Shown: positions 55,520 to 63,979 of the stretch, in pieces | Layout: each line of letters opens with the position of its first letter | How positions within the stretch are numbered: the stretch's first letter is position 1 | From: Clostridia bacterium | Lineage (GTDB): Bacteria > Bacillota > Clostridia > Oscillospirales > Acutalibacteraceae | Length of the DNA: 64,000 nucleotides | Direction of reading: 5' to 3' | Assembly (NCBI GenBank): GCA_017624735.1 | Contig: JAGAMK010000047.1 | Coordinates: 1-64,000 of the forward strand | Made by a program: the position numbers and the translations under genes | Notes under the pieces: model-generated | What the model saw: the letters and a program-made list of their open reading frames with translations, nothing else | The model's database searches: none | What the model was told of the DNA's origin: nothing

Positions 55520-55549
55520 AGTGAATACCTCGTGTAAAAATATGAAGAT

Positions 55550-55578
55550 ATTATACCAAATATTGTGGGGTATTTCAA
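55550..55578 (-). promoter_or_regulatory. Promoter of the GH63-type gene
   Basis: TTGAAA (55573-55578) and TATAAT (55550-55555) have a 17-bp spacer on the minus strand. Confidence 0.75.
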
Positions 55579-55594
55579 TATGAATGTAATAAAA

Positions 55595-55618
55595 TGGGGA
55601 CGTCGAATTGACGTCCCA
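55595..55618 (-). terminator. Terminator of sigK
   Basis: TGGGACGTC and GACGTCCC pair around AATTC and are followed on the minus strand by CATTTTATT. It lies a few bases past the sigK stop codon. Confidence 0.8.
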
Positions 55619-55624
55619 TACTTT

Positions 55625-56317
55625 TTATTCTACTTCAAAGAGTTCTCGCAATTCCTCTATTGCTTTCGTTTCGATTCGGGAGACGTAGGAACGAGAGATG
55701 CCGAGTTTTTGCGCGATTTCTCGTTGAGTTAACGGTTCGGTATCGTAAAGACCGTATCGCATAATCAAAATCTGCTTTTCACGTTGGTCTTTGATGTCGG
55801 CAATATAGGAATATAGCTTTTCCGTTTGCATTTTAAGTTCAACATCGTCAAAAACGGACTCTGTACTAAAAATTATGTCCGTAAAAGTCAGTGGATTGCC
55901 CTCGCTATCTGTGTCAATGGGTTCGTCCATCGAAATCTCCTGTGCATTCTTTTTTCGGACGCGAAAATGCATAAATATCTCGTTTTCAATACACCTTGAA
56001 GCATATGTTGCAAGACGTGTGCCTTTTGTGTAGTCAAAAGTGTTGATTGCTTTTATCAGCCCTATCGTACCGATTGAAATTATATCTTCCTGGTCGGAAT
56101 AATTTGAGTAATATTTTTTGATTATATGTGCCACAAGTCGCATATTGTGATTGACAAGCTTGTTTCTTGCATTTATATCCCCGTCGCGATGGAATTTTAT
56201 TAGTTCCGCCTCCTCTTCCTTTGCACTCAAAGGCTTTGGAAAGGAGTTGATTGAGGACAAATGCAGCATAAAATACAGAATATTTGTGGAAAGACTTTGC
56301 AGTAATGACAGTAACAT
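55625..56317 (-). CDS. sigK: Sporulation sigma factor SigK (mother cell, late)
   Basis: A 230-residue sigma factor. The N-terminal hydrophobic pro-sequence (MLLSLLQSLSTNILYFML) is the part cleaved by SpoIVFB. Region 2 contains [32 protein letters not shown] and [16 protein letters not shown]; region 4 ends LTQREIAQKLGISRSYVSRIETKA. The gene is continuous, without the skin element that interrupts sigK in some species. The ATG at 56317 has GAGGTG five bases upstream. A CATATATT sequence about 30 bases upstream could be a SigE-type -10. Together with SigE and SpoIVFB it shows that the organism forms spores. Confidence 0.93.
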   Translation of the reverse strand: MLLSLLQSLSTNILYFMLHLSSINSFPKPLSAKEEEAELIKFHRDGDINARNKLVNHNMRLVAHIIKKYYSNYSDQEDIISIGTIGLIKAINTFDYTKGTRLATYASRCIENEIFMHFRVRKKNAQEISMDEPIDTDSEGNPLTFTDIIFSTESVFDDVELKMQTEKLYSYIADIKDQREKQILIMRYGLYDTEPLTQREIAQKLGISRSYVSRIETKAIEELRELFEVE

Positions 56318-56393
56318 AAAAACACCTCGTGAGAATATATGCGATATGTGTTTTAAAGTTTGCAAGTCCTTCAAAAATTTATGAAAAAAGTTC

Positions 56394-56422
56394 TTGACAA
56401 TGTGGTTCTTTTATGATATTAT
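56394..56422 (+). promoter_or_regulatory. Promoter of tRNA-Ser(UGA)
   Basis: TTGACA (56394-56399) and TATTAT (56417-56422) are 17 bp apart, 15 bases before the tRNA. Confidence 0.8.
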
Positions 56423-56437
56423 AATCAAGCCCAATAC

Positions 56438-56526
56438 GGAGAGATACCGAAGTGGTTATAACGGAACGGTCTTGAAAACCGTCGTACGGCAACGTACCGT
56501 GGGTTCGAATCCCACTCTCTCCGCCA
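56438..56526 (+). tRNA. tRNA-Ser(UGA)
   Basis: The acceptor GGAGAGA pairs with TCTCTCC, the anticodon arm ACGGT-CTTGAAA-ACCGT gives anticodon UGA, a long variable arm is present (GTACGG/CGTAC), the T arm is GTGGG-TTCGAAT-CCCAC, and CCA is encoded. It reads UCA and related serine codons. Confidence 0.95.
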
Positions 56527-56529
56527 GAT

Positions 56530-56560
56530 GCGGGTTGTAATTTTTTACAGCCCGCTTTTT
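56530..56560 (+). terminator. Terminator of tRNA-Ser(UGA)
   Basis: GCGGGTTGTAA and TTACAGCCCGC pair with one G-T wobble, followed by TTTTT. Confidence 0.85.
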
Positions 56561-56589
56561 AATTAAATAACGCTAAACACGTTACACTT

Positions 56590-56680
56590 GCAGAAGTACT
56601 CAAGTTGGTGACGAGGCGCCCCTGCTAAGGGCGTAGGCCGGGAAACCGGTGCGAGAGTTCGAGTCTCTCCTTCTGCGCCA
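56590..56680 (+). tRNA. tRNA-Ser(GCU)
   Basis: The acceptor GCAGAAG pairs with CTTCTGC, the anticodon arm CGCCC-CTGCTAA-GGGCG gives anticodon GCU, the variable arm is GCCGG/CCGGT, and the T arm GAGAG-TTCGAGT-CTCTC precedes encoded CCA. It reads AGC and AGU. Confidence 0.95.
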
Positions 56681-56951
56681 AATAATCCTATACACCTTAT
56701 GGTGTGTGGGATTATTTTTTTGTATAAAATTTTGGAGAGACGAGAACTCATTGTCCATGTGCGACGGTTTGCCGAAGGCAGAGGAGCACGGACATATAAT
56801 AGGATTTTGCGAAGCAAAGACAAGGCAAAGCCTTGTCGAGTCTCTCCTTCTGCGCCAATAAAACCCATACATCTTTTTGATGTGTGGGTTTTATTCGTAT
56901 TATTAAGTTTCTTCTGGAGAGACGAGAACTCATTGTCCATGTGCGACGGTT
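56659..56951. repeat. Tandem duplication of a tRNA-Ser(GCU) tail module
   Basis: The last 22 bases of tRNA-Ser(GCU) plus one flanking base (56659-56681) recur exactly at 56836-56858, 177 bases on. A 36-base sequence starting GGAGAGACGAGAACTC also occurs twice (56734-56769 and 56916-56951). Each tRNA tail is followed by its own hairpin terminator (56681-56721 and 56859-56893). The second copy has no tRNA body, so it is a tail-only pseudogene. The 36-base unit partly complements the T arm. Confidence 0.8.
56681..56721 (+). terminator. Terminator of tRNA-Ser(GCU)
   Basis: AATAATCC-ATACACC pairs with GGTGTGT-GGATTATT with one bulge and is followed by a T run. Confidence 0.85.
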
Positions 56952-57006
56952 GCATTAGCGGACATATAAACTGGAGTTTGTCGAATTGTTTAATTGAGTT
57001 ATTCTC

Positions 57007-57110
57007 GGCTCCCCTGAAAGGGGAGCTGTCAACGAAGTTGACTGAGGGGTAGTTAGTTTATCTGTTCACTATCTCTCCCTCCGTCATTTTCTTGCGAAAA
57101 TGCCACCTAA
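57007..57110. repeat. Foldback intergenic repeat, copy 3
   Basis: GGCTCCCCTGAAAGGGGAGC and GTCAACGAAGTTGAC hairpins are followed by TGAGGGG and, in reverse sense, ATCTCTCCCTCCGTCA with a CTTGCGAAAATG hairpin. The layout copies the 274-396 element. The right terminal inverted repeat is lost. The 56952-57307 interval (356 bases) holds only this repeat and the one at 57206-57234; no gene is seen. Confidence 0.55.
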
Positions 57111-57205
57111 GTCTCGCCTGCTGGCTCGGTCGGTGCTTCTGCTTCGCAGAGGTGTCCACCGGACACCCGCACCCGTGCCTGCCCGTAGTTTTATATAGAA
57201 TTTGC

Positions 57206-57234
57206 GGTCGGGCACAGAGACCCGACCCTACATT
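57206..57234. repeat. Short GC-rich foldback repeat
   Basis: GGTCGGG and CCCGACC flank an eight-base centre, then CTACATTA, the same layout as at 40571-40600. Confidence 0.5.
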
Positions 57235-57307
57235 ACAATCGGTTTAGTGTGTTGGTAATCGTCCTGACAAATTCAAATTTGATAAAAGGTTAAGGTTATG
57301 TTTCACC

Positions 57308-57336
57308 TTGATTATATGATTTATGTTTGCTATAAT
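57308..57336 (+). promoter_or_regulatory. Promoter of the alpha/beta hydrolase gene
   Basis: TTGATT (57308-57313) and TATAAT (57331-57336) have a 17-bp spacer, 20 bases before the start codon. Confidence 0.75.
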
Positions 57337-57355
57337 AATGAAAAGAGGTGTTATT

Positions 57356-58303
57356 ATGGATAAAAAGGTTTACGCAAGAGGTTTAGCAGGTCAGTACTGG
57401 TACAACTTTACTGAGGCTCTTGCTATGGTTGCTACTTATCGTCCTGTACCTAAAAATGTTACGTACTCAAAAATGGTTTACGGAAACAAAAAGTTGAATT
57501 ACATTAACACATTTTGTCGTGATGATTTAATTGATAAAAAGAAACCATTATTTCTTTATATTCACGGTGGTGGTTGGATTTCCGGTATTACCAATATGAG
57601 AAATCCCTACATCACAAACTGGGCTGAATTGGGATTTTACTGTGCATCAATCAGTTATTCTTATGCACCACAGGAAGTTTTTCCTACTCAGATTAAAGAA
57701 ATCTTTACTGCTATTGATTATATAATTGACCACGCAGAGGGACTCAGTATTGACACAGAAAATGTTGTAATTGCAGGTGAAAGTGCCGGTGGATACTATA
57801 TTTCATTTGTTTCATATTGTCTTTCACACCCTGAAGTCCTTGAAAAATTAGGAATCACTTTCCAAAATGCTGACAAATTCAAGATTAAAGTTCTTGTTTC
57901 ACATTGTGGATGTTTCAATCCACAAAGACTTGTTGACGAGAAAAAAGAGCAGTCAAAATTCCCTGACATAAGAATGATGACAAGTACCTTTATAGGAAAA
58001 AACCTTGAAGAAACAAGAAGGTTTTTAAACTCTGATGAAGGTAAATTATCCATTCCACAGATTGATAGCAGTTTCCCACCAAGTTTTCTTATTTGGGCAA
58101 CAAAGGACTATTTAAGATATGAAACCTTTGATTTAAGTGAAGAATTGACATCATTTGGAGTGACTCACAAGACATACAAAGCAGACGGAAAAATTGCTGC
58201 TCACGCATGGTCGATTGCCACCATATTCAAGGAGTCAAAAGAGTGTCTTAAAGAAACTATTGATTTTGTTCTCCCCTACTTACCTGATTACTTTACAAAA
58301 TAA
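57356..58303 (+). CDS. Alpha/beta hydrolase, esterase/lipase of the HSL type
   Basis: A 315-residue serine hydrolase without a signal peptide. The oxyanion motif YIHGGGWISG is near 65, and the nucleophile Ser is in IAGESAGGYYIS near 142; the later His is probably in KIAAHAWSI near 285. These are features of the hormone-sensitive-lipase (bacterial family IV) group. It could deacetylate short-chain esters on sugars, given the glycosidase neighbours, but this is a guess. The ATG at 57356 has GAGGTG five bases upstream. It is convergent with the GH31 gene and shares a terminator. Confidence 0.88.
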   Translation: MDKKVYARGLAGQYWYNFTEALAMVATYRPVPKNVTYSKMVYGNKKLNYINTFCRDDLIDKKKPLFLYIHGGGWISGITNMRNPYITNWAELGFYCASISYSYAPQEVFPTQIKEIFTAIDYIIDHAEGLSIDTENVVIAGESAGGYYISFVSYCLSHPEVLEKLGITFQNADKFKIKVLVSHCGCFNPQRLVDEKKEQSKFPDIRMMTSTFIGKNLEETRRFLNSDEGKLSIPQIDSSFPPSFLIWATKDYLRYETFDLSEELTSFGVTHKTYKADGKIAAHAWSIATIFKESKECLKETIDFVLPYLPDYFTK

Positions 58304-58310
58304 TATTAAC

Positions 58311-58340
58311 AAAGGACGGTTTTACACCGTCCTTTTTTTT
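58311..58340. terminator. Bidirectional terminator between esterase and GH31 genes
   Basis: AAAGGACGG and CCGTCCTTT pair around a seven-base loop with T runs on both strands. It serves the two convergent genes whose stops flank it. Confidence 0.88.
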
Positions 58341-60714
58341 AGTCTTCCATAGCAAAAACTGCTTCGTCAAGACACATTCTTAATGATTTTGATTTTATAC
58401 CTCTTGTTATGGATTTAAAGTCATTTTTATCCTTGCAGTTTACAATTCGCTTACTTGTAAGCACTTTCTTCATATTGTTTCCGTTAAGGTGAATAAGACA
58501 ATCAAGTGCTCTGTCATTAACAGGCTTATTCTTCTTTGCAACAATGCCTGTGAGTGTAATCACGATTTCGTCTGCAACACTTACATTACTGAGTGTAAAT
58601 GTATTTTTAGCCACATTTACAGGGGTAAATAAGCCATTTACCATAACGCTGATTTCATCAAATGATGCCACATCTTTAAATTCAAATGTGTATTTTCTCT
58701 GTGCAGGAATACAATCAATAGCAGTACCACCATTGATTGTGAATTTAAGTGTATCGTTTTCTTCACTTACAGACATCTTTGTGATTGAATACTCACCATT
58801 CTTATATTTACCGCTTTCACCATCATCTTCATAGAAATCAACGGAGTTGATACCACGGTAAATATCAATTTTAAGGTATTCAGGACATCCCCAACCATTA
58901 CCCTCGTCAAGTGAGGTCTGCAAAATTGCACCCTCTTTTGCAAGTACAGGAATTGTGTTAATCGGACTGTTGATAACAACCTTTTGTCCACCTTTATAGA
59001 TTTTGCCATCAAAAATATTTGTCCATCTGCCTTCCGGCAACCACATTTTTGTTGCTGCAGTCTTTGTCTTTGCATCAAGTTTTGTAGTAACAGGTCCAAC
59101 AAGGAGTTCTGAGCCGAAGAAATATTCGTTTCCGTATTCAAAACTCTCCTTGTTTTCAGGATATGTATAATACAACGGTTCACAAAGTGCTCTGCCGTCT
59201 TTGAATGTACGATAATTCATTGAATAGATGTATGGAATCATTCTGTGACGGAGTTGCAAATACTCTGTACCGAGAGTTTCTGCTTCCCAAGAGAAATTCC
59301 AAGGCTCTTTACCAAGAACATCAAGACTTGTTGAGTGAAGTCTTAAAATCGGAAGGAAAACAGCAAGCTGTAACCAACGGATATAGAGTTCGTCGTCGTG
59401 CTCACCCATCATATGACCACCGATATCATGGCTCCACCATGTATAACCACAGTTTGCAGCATTTGCTGTGAAATATGGTTGGAAATCAAGAACCTTCCAG
59501 TTAATTGCAGTATCGCCTGAGAAACCAAGTGGATAACGATGTGAACCGATTCCTGCATAACGTGAAAGAATCATAGGTCTTCTGTTTTCACGGTCTGTAT
59601 CAAGATAATGGTAGTGATTAAGAAGCCACAATGGGTCAAGACCTTCTTTTTTACTCTTTGTACCCTGTTGCCAGTCAATCCACCAAAAATCAACACCAAG
59701 ATTCTCATAAGGATGGTGAAGAATGTCAAAATATGCGTTAATAAATTTCTTATCTGTCAAGTCAAACTGAACAGTTTCTTCCTTTGATTTATCAACACCC
59801 ATAGCATCTGCCATTTCTTCATACATATCTTCAAATGCACGGACACCGTCGGCAGGATGAAGGTTAAGAGTTACCTTAAGGCCCATATCGTGAAGCTTTT
59901 TAAGGAAAGCCTTATAATCAGGAAAAAGCTCTGTATTCCAGCTGTATCCCGTCCAACCACTACTTAAAATGTTGCTTGATTTATACTTTTTATTGAACTG
60001 CTTTTTAAGGTCAACCCAATGCCAGTCCATATCGACAGTTGCAATAGTGAGTGGAATATTACGGTCAGCAAATTCGACCATTAAGTCTTCATATTCCTTT
60101 TGTGTATATGCTCTGTAACGGCTCCACCAGTTACCTAAAGCATATCTTGGAACAAGAGGTGGCATACCTGTAACCTTATAAAAATTATTGATACCCATTA
60201 CATAGTTTTTGCCGTAAGCGAAAATATAGTAGTCCTTTGTACCTTTTTCGCGGGATGAAAGCATACCATCCTCGTTCAAAAGCAGAGTTTTGCTGTCATA
60301 GTAAACACTCACACCATCAGTTGAGATAATACCATCATCAAGTTCCTTTGGTCCAAAAGTCTGGTCAAGGGTTCTTGTTGTACCTTTAAGGTTGTTTTCA
60401 CGTGTATAACTACATTTCTTACCATCAATAACAACGTAATTAAAGCTACCTGAATGGCTATTTATATAGAATTCAGCATAACTTGTTTTTACACAAAGAT
60501 TATCAATTTTTATTTCATAGGTAAACTCAACTTTGCCAAAATTTCTGTACCAAATACTCTGTGAAGGCAAATCAGTAAACTTGCCATCGGTGGAATACTC
60601 TACACGCAATGTTTCGGGTGTTAAAACCGTAACTCTTACATTCTGACTAACGATGACATTGTCTTCACAGGCCTTACCCTCTGTTTTGGCTAAAAGAACT
60701 TTGTTTAAATCCAT
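58339..60714 (-). CDS. GH31 alpha-glucosidase-type hydrolase
   Basis: A 791-residue cytoplasmic enzyme of glycoside hydrolase family 31. The N-terminal beta domain (about 1-190) leads into the (beta/alpha)8 barrel. Motifs are TIATVDMDWHW near 225, the nucleophile Asp in DFWWIDWQQG near 355, and the acid/base Asp in LGFSGDTAINW near 412. WIDWQQG differs from the WIDMNE of plain alpha-glucosidases, and suggests alpha-xylosidase or a distinct subfamily. A C-terminal beta domain follows. The ATG has GAGGGTGAG upstream. It follows the clan GH-D-like gene by 15 bases in one operon. Confidence 0.9.
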   Translation of the reverse strand: MDLNKVLLAKTEGKACEDNVIVSQNVRVTVLTPETLRVEYSTDGKFTDLPSQSIWYRNFGKVEFTYEIKIDNLCVKTSYAEFYINSHSGSFNYVVIDGKKCSYTRENNLKGTTRTLDQTFGPKELDDGIISTDGVSVYYDSKTLLLNEDGMLSSREKGTKDYYIFAYGKNYVMGINNFYKVTGMPPLVPRYALGNWWSRYRAYTQKEYEDLMVEFADRNIPLTIATVDMDWHWVDLKKQFNKKYKSSNILSSGWTGYSWNTELFPDYKAFLKKLHDMGLKVTLNLHPADGVRAFEDMYEEMADAMGVDKSKEETVQFDLTDKKFINAYFDILHHPYENLGVDFWWIDWQQGTKSKKEGLDPLWLLNHYHYLDTDRENRRPMILSRYAGIGSHRYPLGFSGDTAINWKVLDFQPYFTANAANCGYTWWSHDIGGHMMGEHDDELYIRWLQLAVFLPILRLHSTSLDVLGKEPWNFSWEAETLGTEYLQLRHRMIPYIYSMNYRTFKDGRALCEPLYYTYPENKESFEYGNEYFFGSELLVGPVTTKLDAKTKTAATKMWLPEGRWTNIFDGKIYKGGQKVVINSPINTIPVLAKEGAILQTSLDEGNGWGCPEYLKIDIYRGINSVDFYEDDGESGKYKNGEYSITKMSVSEENDTLKFTINGGTAIDCIPAQRKYTFEFKDVASFDEISVMVNGLFTPVNVAKNTFTLSNVSVADEIVITLTGIVAKKNKPVNDRALDCLIHLNGNNMKKVLTSKRIVNCKDKNDFKSITRGIKSKSLRMCLDEAVFAMED

Positions 60715-60729
60715 AAACTCACCCTCATT

Positions 60730-63411
60730 TTATATTTCTTTAAAGGATAATGCCTTTGAAATAACTGTTAAATCGCTCACTTTATCAGATAACTGAATTT
60801 CGGAGTCTTCAAGTTCATTGCACAATGTTTCATTATACGCAGAACTGCTAAGTTCACCATTTACATAGAGTTTTGCAAGACCATTAGGTTCACATACAAC
60901 TGTAATTAAATCGCCTTTTTGAAGTTCTATGTCTCCACGACTCTTTCTATCGCCAAAACTGATTACACCAAGTTTATCGTTTATAGATACACTTAAATTC
61001 TGTGCAGATAACAGCTCTCCATCTTCAGTATCTTCAATGTTAAATTGGATAGAGAAATCACGCACAGATGGGATTTTTTTCTCCTCACAGATGAAATTCT
61101 CATAGTATTTTCCGTTAAATTCGACGCCGTTCATATCGCCGAAAGCATTCTTAACTGTAAGAGATACAAATGCCTTTTCTACAGGGTTTTCAAATGTAAT
61201 TTTAAGTGTACTGTAATCCTCTAAAATCTCAACACCTTTAATTTTTTCATCGGATGAAATAAGTGAGATATCTGTATAAATTCTTTCATCAAAGAACAAT
61301 AAAAGTTCATTATTACTCTCAAATCTGCCATAAAGTAATTGTGGAACAATCTCTTTTTGTGAAGAGAATTTCATAATTACAACTTCCAATGGTGCTAATT
61401 CAATTACAAGTTGGTCACCATAAGAATAAGTTTTTTCATCATTTTCAGCAACAAAAGGATAAATTGAAACCTTTTTCATATCCTTTGCAACTGGGAATGT
61501 GCCAGTTAATTTATCCAAAGTCAAAGTGAACTTTTTAGTTTCATTTGATGGGTTACGGAGTGACACGATACCTGCTTCTTCTGTCCACGCAGAATATCCG
61601 TAAACCTCACCTTTTGTAGGTGCTCCACCAATAAAACGAGATGTTTTAATGACATTGTAATTGTTACGAATGAAACGGAGTGCATCTGCATTGATACGCC
61701 ATTTAGCTTTATTAAACATATTGTATGAATAATAAAGTTCCCAGAATGCAGTACCACGTGTTGCCATCATAAACATATATTTACGGAATTCTTCATCAGT
61801 CATTGAAATCTTTGCAGTATTGCCGTAAATAGGGTCATGGTTATATATAAATTCATGTGGGAATTGATAATTTCTTACCACACTGAAATCGTGATATCTT
61901 CCGTCACGGTATGTAAGCACTCTATCAACGTCACGGTCACTGAGTTTTTCACCATCATCAGTTTTGTCAACAAAACCTATATCCCCACTATTCTGAATCC
62001 AAAGACTATCTGCCCACTGTAAAAACCAAGGACTTGCATTACAATAACTTGTCTGATTTATCCACAAATCTTTACCGATTGTTTCCCTTGCAAAACGAAG
62101 TTTTTTGAATATATCAATCCAATTTTCCCACATTTCGGTATATTGATATGTGTCATTATAGCCACCTGTAATGTGACCATGCTTCTTTGAAGGACAGGCA
62201 CGGAGAAGAAATCCGTCAAGTTTCCAATAGTTGATATCAAATTTTTTCTGATTATCAAGATAATATTCGGTGATATTCTTGATATATTCGTGGGATGATA
62301 CACAAACGTCCTTTGCGGCTTTATTATAGCCACCCTTACCTGCTTTTTGCATATGTTTGCCAAAGATAGGTGTTTTATTGTTATAGCCGCCTCTTGGTCC
62401 ATTCCAAAGCCCGAATTCTGATGAGAATTTCTTTGCAATAGTTGAAGATGGATATAATTCGTTAGGGAATTTTTTGTTGAATGCCCAGAAATCAGCATCC
62501 CAATCAACAAATCCATCATCCACAACGTAGGAATCAAGTGGTGGTACCATTGTTTTTGAAAGATTATCTTCAATTTCCTTGAAAGATTCCATGATATTCT
62601 CATTTGTAATATCGTGCATATGGTCATACCATGAATTATACTGGAAACGTGGCTTGATTTTTCTTGAAATGTCCCTAATATATGTAAGAAAATCTTCACG
62701 GATTACTTGCAAATCAAGACTTCTTGCAGAACCAACAACTGTTTTCCACGTCCTAAATGTATGACCACAATTAAGGTTTAACTTATCAAATGTTTTACCA
62801 CTGAAATATCTGCAATAAACAGTACTATCAGAAATATTATTCTCTGACAATGGGAATTCCGAGCCTAAAAACAATCCATTGACATATACAGGCTGACCGA
62901 GTGCAGAATGATAACTTGTAAGATAAGCCGGTTCGATATCACCAATAGTCCATTGTTGTTCAGGAGTATCAATATGAATATGTTCACAGTCAATATAATC
63001 AATTGTCACAAGATGCTGGTGTTCAGGAGCAACAACCATTTCAATATACTTGTGCATATAGTGACAATCTTCCTCTATTTCAACAGTTTCCACAAAAGAA
63101 ACTTTTGCACCATTATAAGCGCATGGTTTAAAAATAAATTCCACACGATGTTTAAAGACATTTACATTTTCAATTTCAAGATTATTTGATGAAAGAAAAG
63201 CAGTACTATACCCAAAGAATTTCTTATTTTTAAAGGCAACAACAAATTCAGCAGAACTTGGCTTGAATTTGATTGACTTTTCTGTATCTGTACGTTTATT
63301 GATAATTTCCGTTGTAATCAAACGATTATTTTCTGTTGAAAAACGTCTTTCAATATAGTCGTTACCAATAACGACTGAATTTTCTTCAAAATATGCGTAT
63401 ACTCCTGCCAT
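60730..63411 (-). CDS. Clan GH-D-like glycosidase (GH36-type) with C-terminal sandwich domain
   Basis: An 893-residue cytoplasmic protein. A beta-sandwich N terminus (about 1-250) precedes a barrel with GH36/GH27-type motifs: YNSWYDHMHDITNEN near 263, SYVVDDGFVDWD near 292, and the nucleophile Asp in NYWKLDGFLLRACPS near 395. The acid/base Asp may be in NSGDIGFVDK. The C-terminal about 200 residues include a concanavalin-like LamG segment (LAKLYVNGELSSSAYN). Alpha-galactosidase or related activity is probable. Its start is directly after the stop of the C_GCAxxG gene, and GH31 follows. Confidence 0.7.
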   Translation of the reverse strand: MAGVYAYFEENSVVIGNDYIERRFSTENNRLITTEIINKRTDTEKSIKFKPSSAEFVVAFKNKKFFGYSTAFLSSNNLEIENVNVFKHRVEFIFKPCAYNGAKVSFVETVEIEEDCHYMHKYIEMVVAPEHQHLVTIDYIDCEHIHIDTPEQQWTIGDIEPAYLTSYHSALGQPVYVNGLFLGSEFPLSENNISDSTVYCRYFSGKTFDKLNLNCGHTFRTWKTVVGSARSLDLQVIREDFLTYIRDISRKIKPRFQYNSWYDHMHDITNENIMESFKEIEDNLSKTMVPPLDSYVVDDGFVDWDADFWAFNKKFPNELYPSSTIAKKFSSEFGLWNGPRGGYNNKTPIFGKHMQKAGKGGYNKAAKDVCVSSHEYIKNITEYYLDNQKKFDINYWKLDGFLLRACPSKKHGHITGGYNDTYQYTEMWENWIDIFKKLRFARETIGKDLWINQTSYCNASPWFLQWADSLWIQNSGDIGFVDKTDDGEKLSDRDVDRVLTYRDGRYHDFSVVRNYQFPHEFIYNHDPIYGNTAKISMTDEEFRKYMFMMATRGTAFWELYYSYNMFNKAKWRINADALRFIRNNYNVIKTSRFIGGAPTKGEVYGYSAWTEEAGIVSLRNPSNETKKFTLTLDKLTGTFPVAKDMKKVSIYPFVAENDEKTYSYGDQLVIELAPLEVVIMKFSSQKEIVPQLLYGRFESNNELLLFFDERIYTDISLISSDEKIKGVEILEDYSTLKITFENPVEKAFVSLTVKNAFGDMNGVEFNGKYYENFICEEKKIPSVRDFSIQFNIEDTEDGELLSAQNLSVSINDKLGVISFGDRKSRGDIELQKGDLITVVCEPNGLAKLYVNGELSSSAYNETLCNELEDSEIQLSDKVSDLTVISKALSFKEI

Positions 63412-63852
63412 TTACTTATTCTCCTCTACAAAAAGTATTTTTTCTGTTGCCAAAGCTGCATCTTCAACAATTTTTACACAAGGTCTTTTTTGATAATACT
63501 CGGGAGTTCTCGCCTCCGGAACACTTGATTTTTCTGCTTCTGCAAGTCCCAAAAGTTCTTTACAAACTATTGAACGATTGGTTTTCTTGAACTCCTCCAT
63601 TATGAGTCTGACCAATTTATAAACTTCTGTTTTGTCAAGTTCAGGATATTTAAGTCCAACAACCATAGCACTACCACTGACAGCACCACAAACCTCACGC
63701 ATTCTTCCTACTCCACCGCCGAGACCAATAGAAATTGCTAATGCCATTTCTTCTGAAAGTCCTAAATCAGGTGCGAATGCAGCAAAAACAGCCTGTGAAC
63801 AGTTTTTACCATCCATAAAAAGTTCAATTGCTCTGTCCGAATATTTTGACAT
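63412..63852 (-). CDS. C_GCAxxG_C_C-family protein
   Basis: A 146-residue protein of the redox-active C_GCAxxG_C_C family. Conserved cysteines are in GKNCSQAVFAAFA near 17, VGRMREVCGAVSGSAM near 53 and SIVCKELLG near 96. The function is unknown; family members are common in anaerobes, often near transporters or oxidoreductases. Here it is first in an operon with two glycosidases, with no gap to the next gene (its stop codon abuts the next start). The ATG at 63852 has GGGG ten bases upstream. Confidence 0.85.
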   Translation of the reverse strand: MSKYSDRAIELFMDGKNCSQAVFAAFAPDLGLSEEMALAISIGLGGGVGRMREVCGAVSGSAMVVGLKYPELDKTEVYKLVRLIMEEFKKTNRSIVCKELLGLAEAEKSSVPEARTPEYYQKRPCVKIVEDAALATEKILFVEENK

Positions 63853-63866
63853 AGTCAAATTTCCCC

Positions 63867-63916
63867 TTATATTACCATATTTATTTTATATTACCATAAT
63901 GTTTATACAATTTCAA
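63867..63916 (-). promoter_or_regulatory. Promoter of the glycosidase operon with direct-repeat operator
   Basis: TTGAAA (63911-63916) and TAATAT (63888-63893) are 17 bp apart on the minus strand. The sequence TATGGTAATATAA occurs twice, once across the -10 (63886-63898) and once 19 bp downstream (63867-63879), about two helical turns apart, which suggests a repressor-binding site. Confidence 0.6.
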
Positions 63917-63927
63917 TAAATACACAA

Positions 63928-63960
63928 CAAAAAAATCCCCATTCCTATTGGAATGAGGAT
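63928..63960 (-). terminator. Terminator of a gene at the right edge
   Basis: ATCCTCATTCC/GGAATGGGGAT with loop AATA, read on the minus strand, is followed by TTTTTTT. Confidence 0.85.
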
Positions 63961-63979
63961 TAATTCAGTTGTCTTAAAC

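Noticed and set aside
55625..56317. A skin-type insertion in sigK
   Set aside because: The sigK frame is continuous from pro-sequence to region 4.
56563..56955. A 130-codon minus-strand reading frame across the tRNA-Ser region
   Set aside because: It reads antisense through tRNA-Ser(GCU) and its duplicated tail; the translation repeats the same tRNA-derived segment twice. This is a well-known type of false gene.
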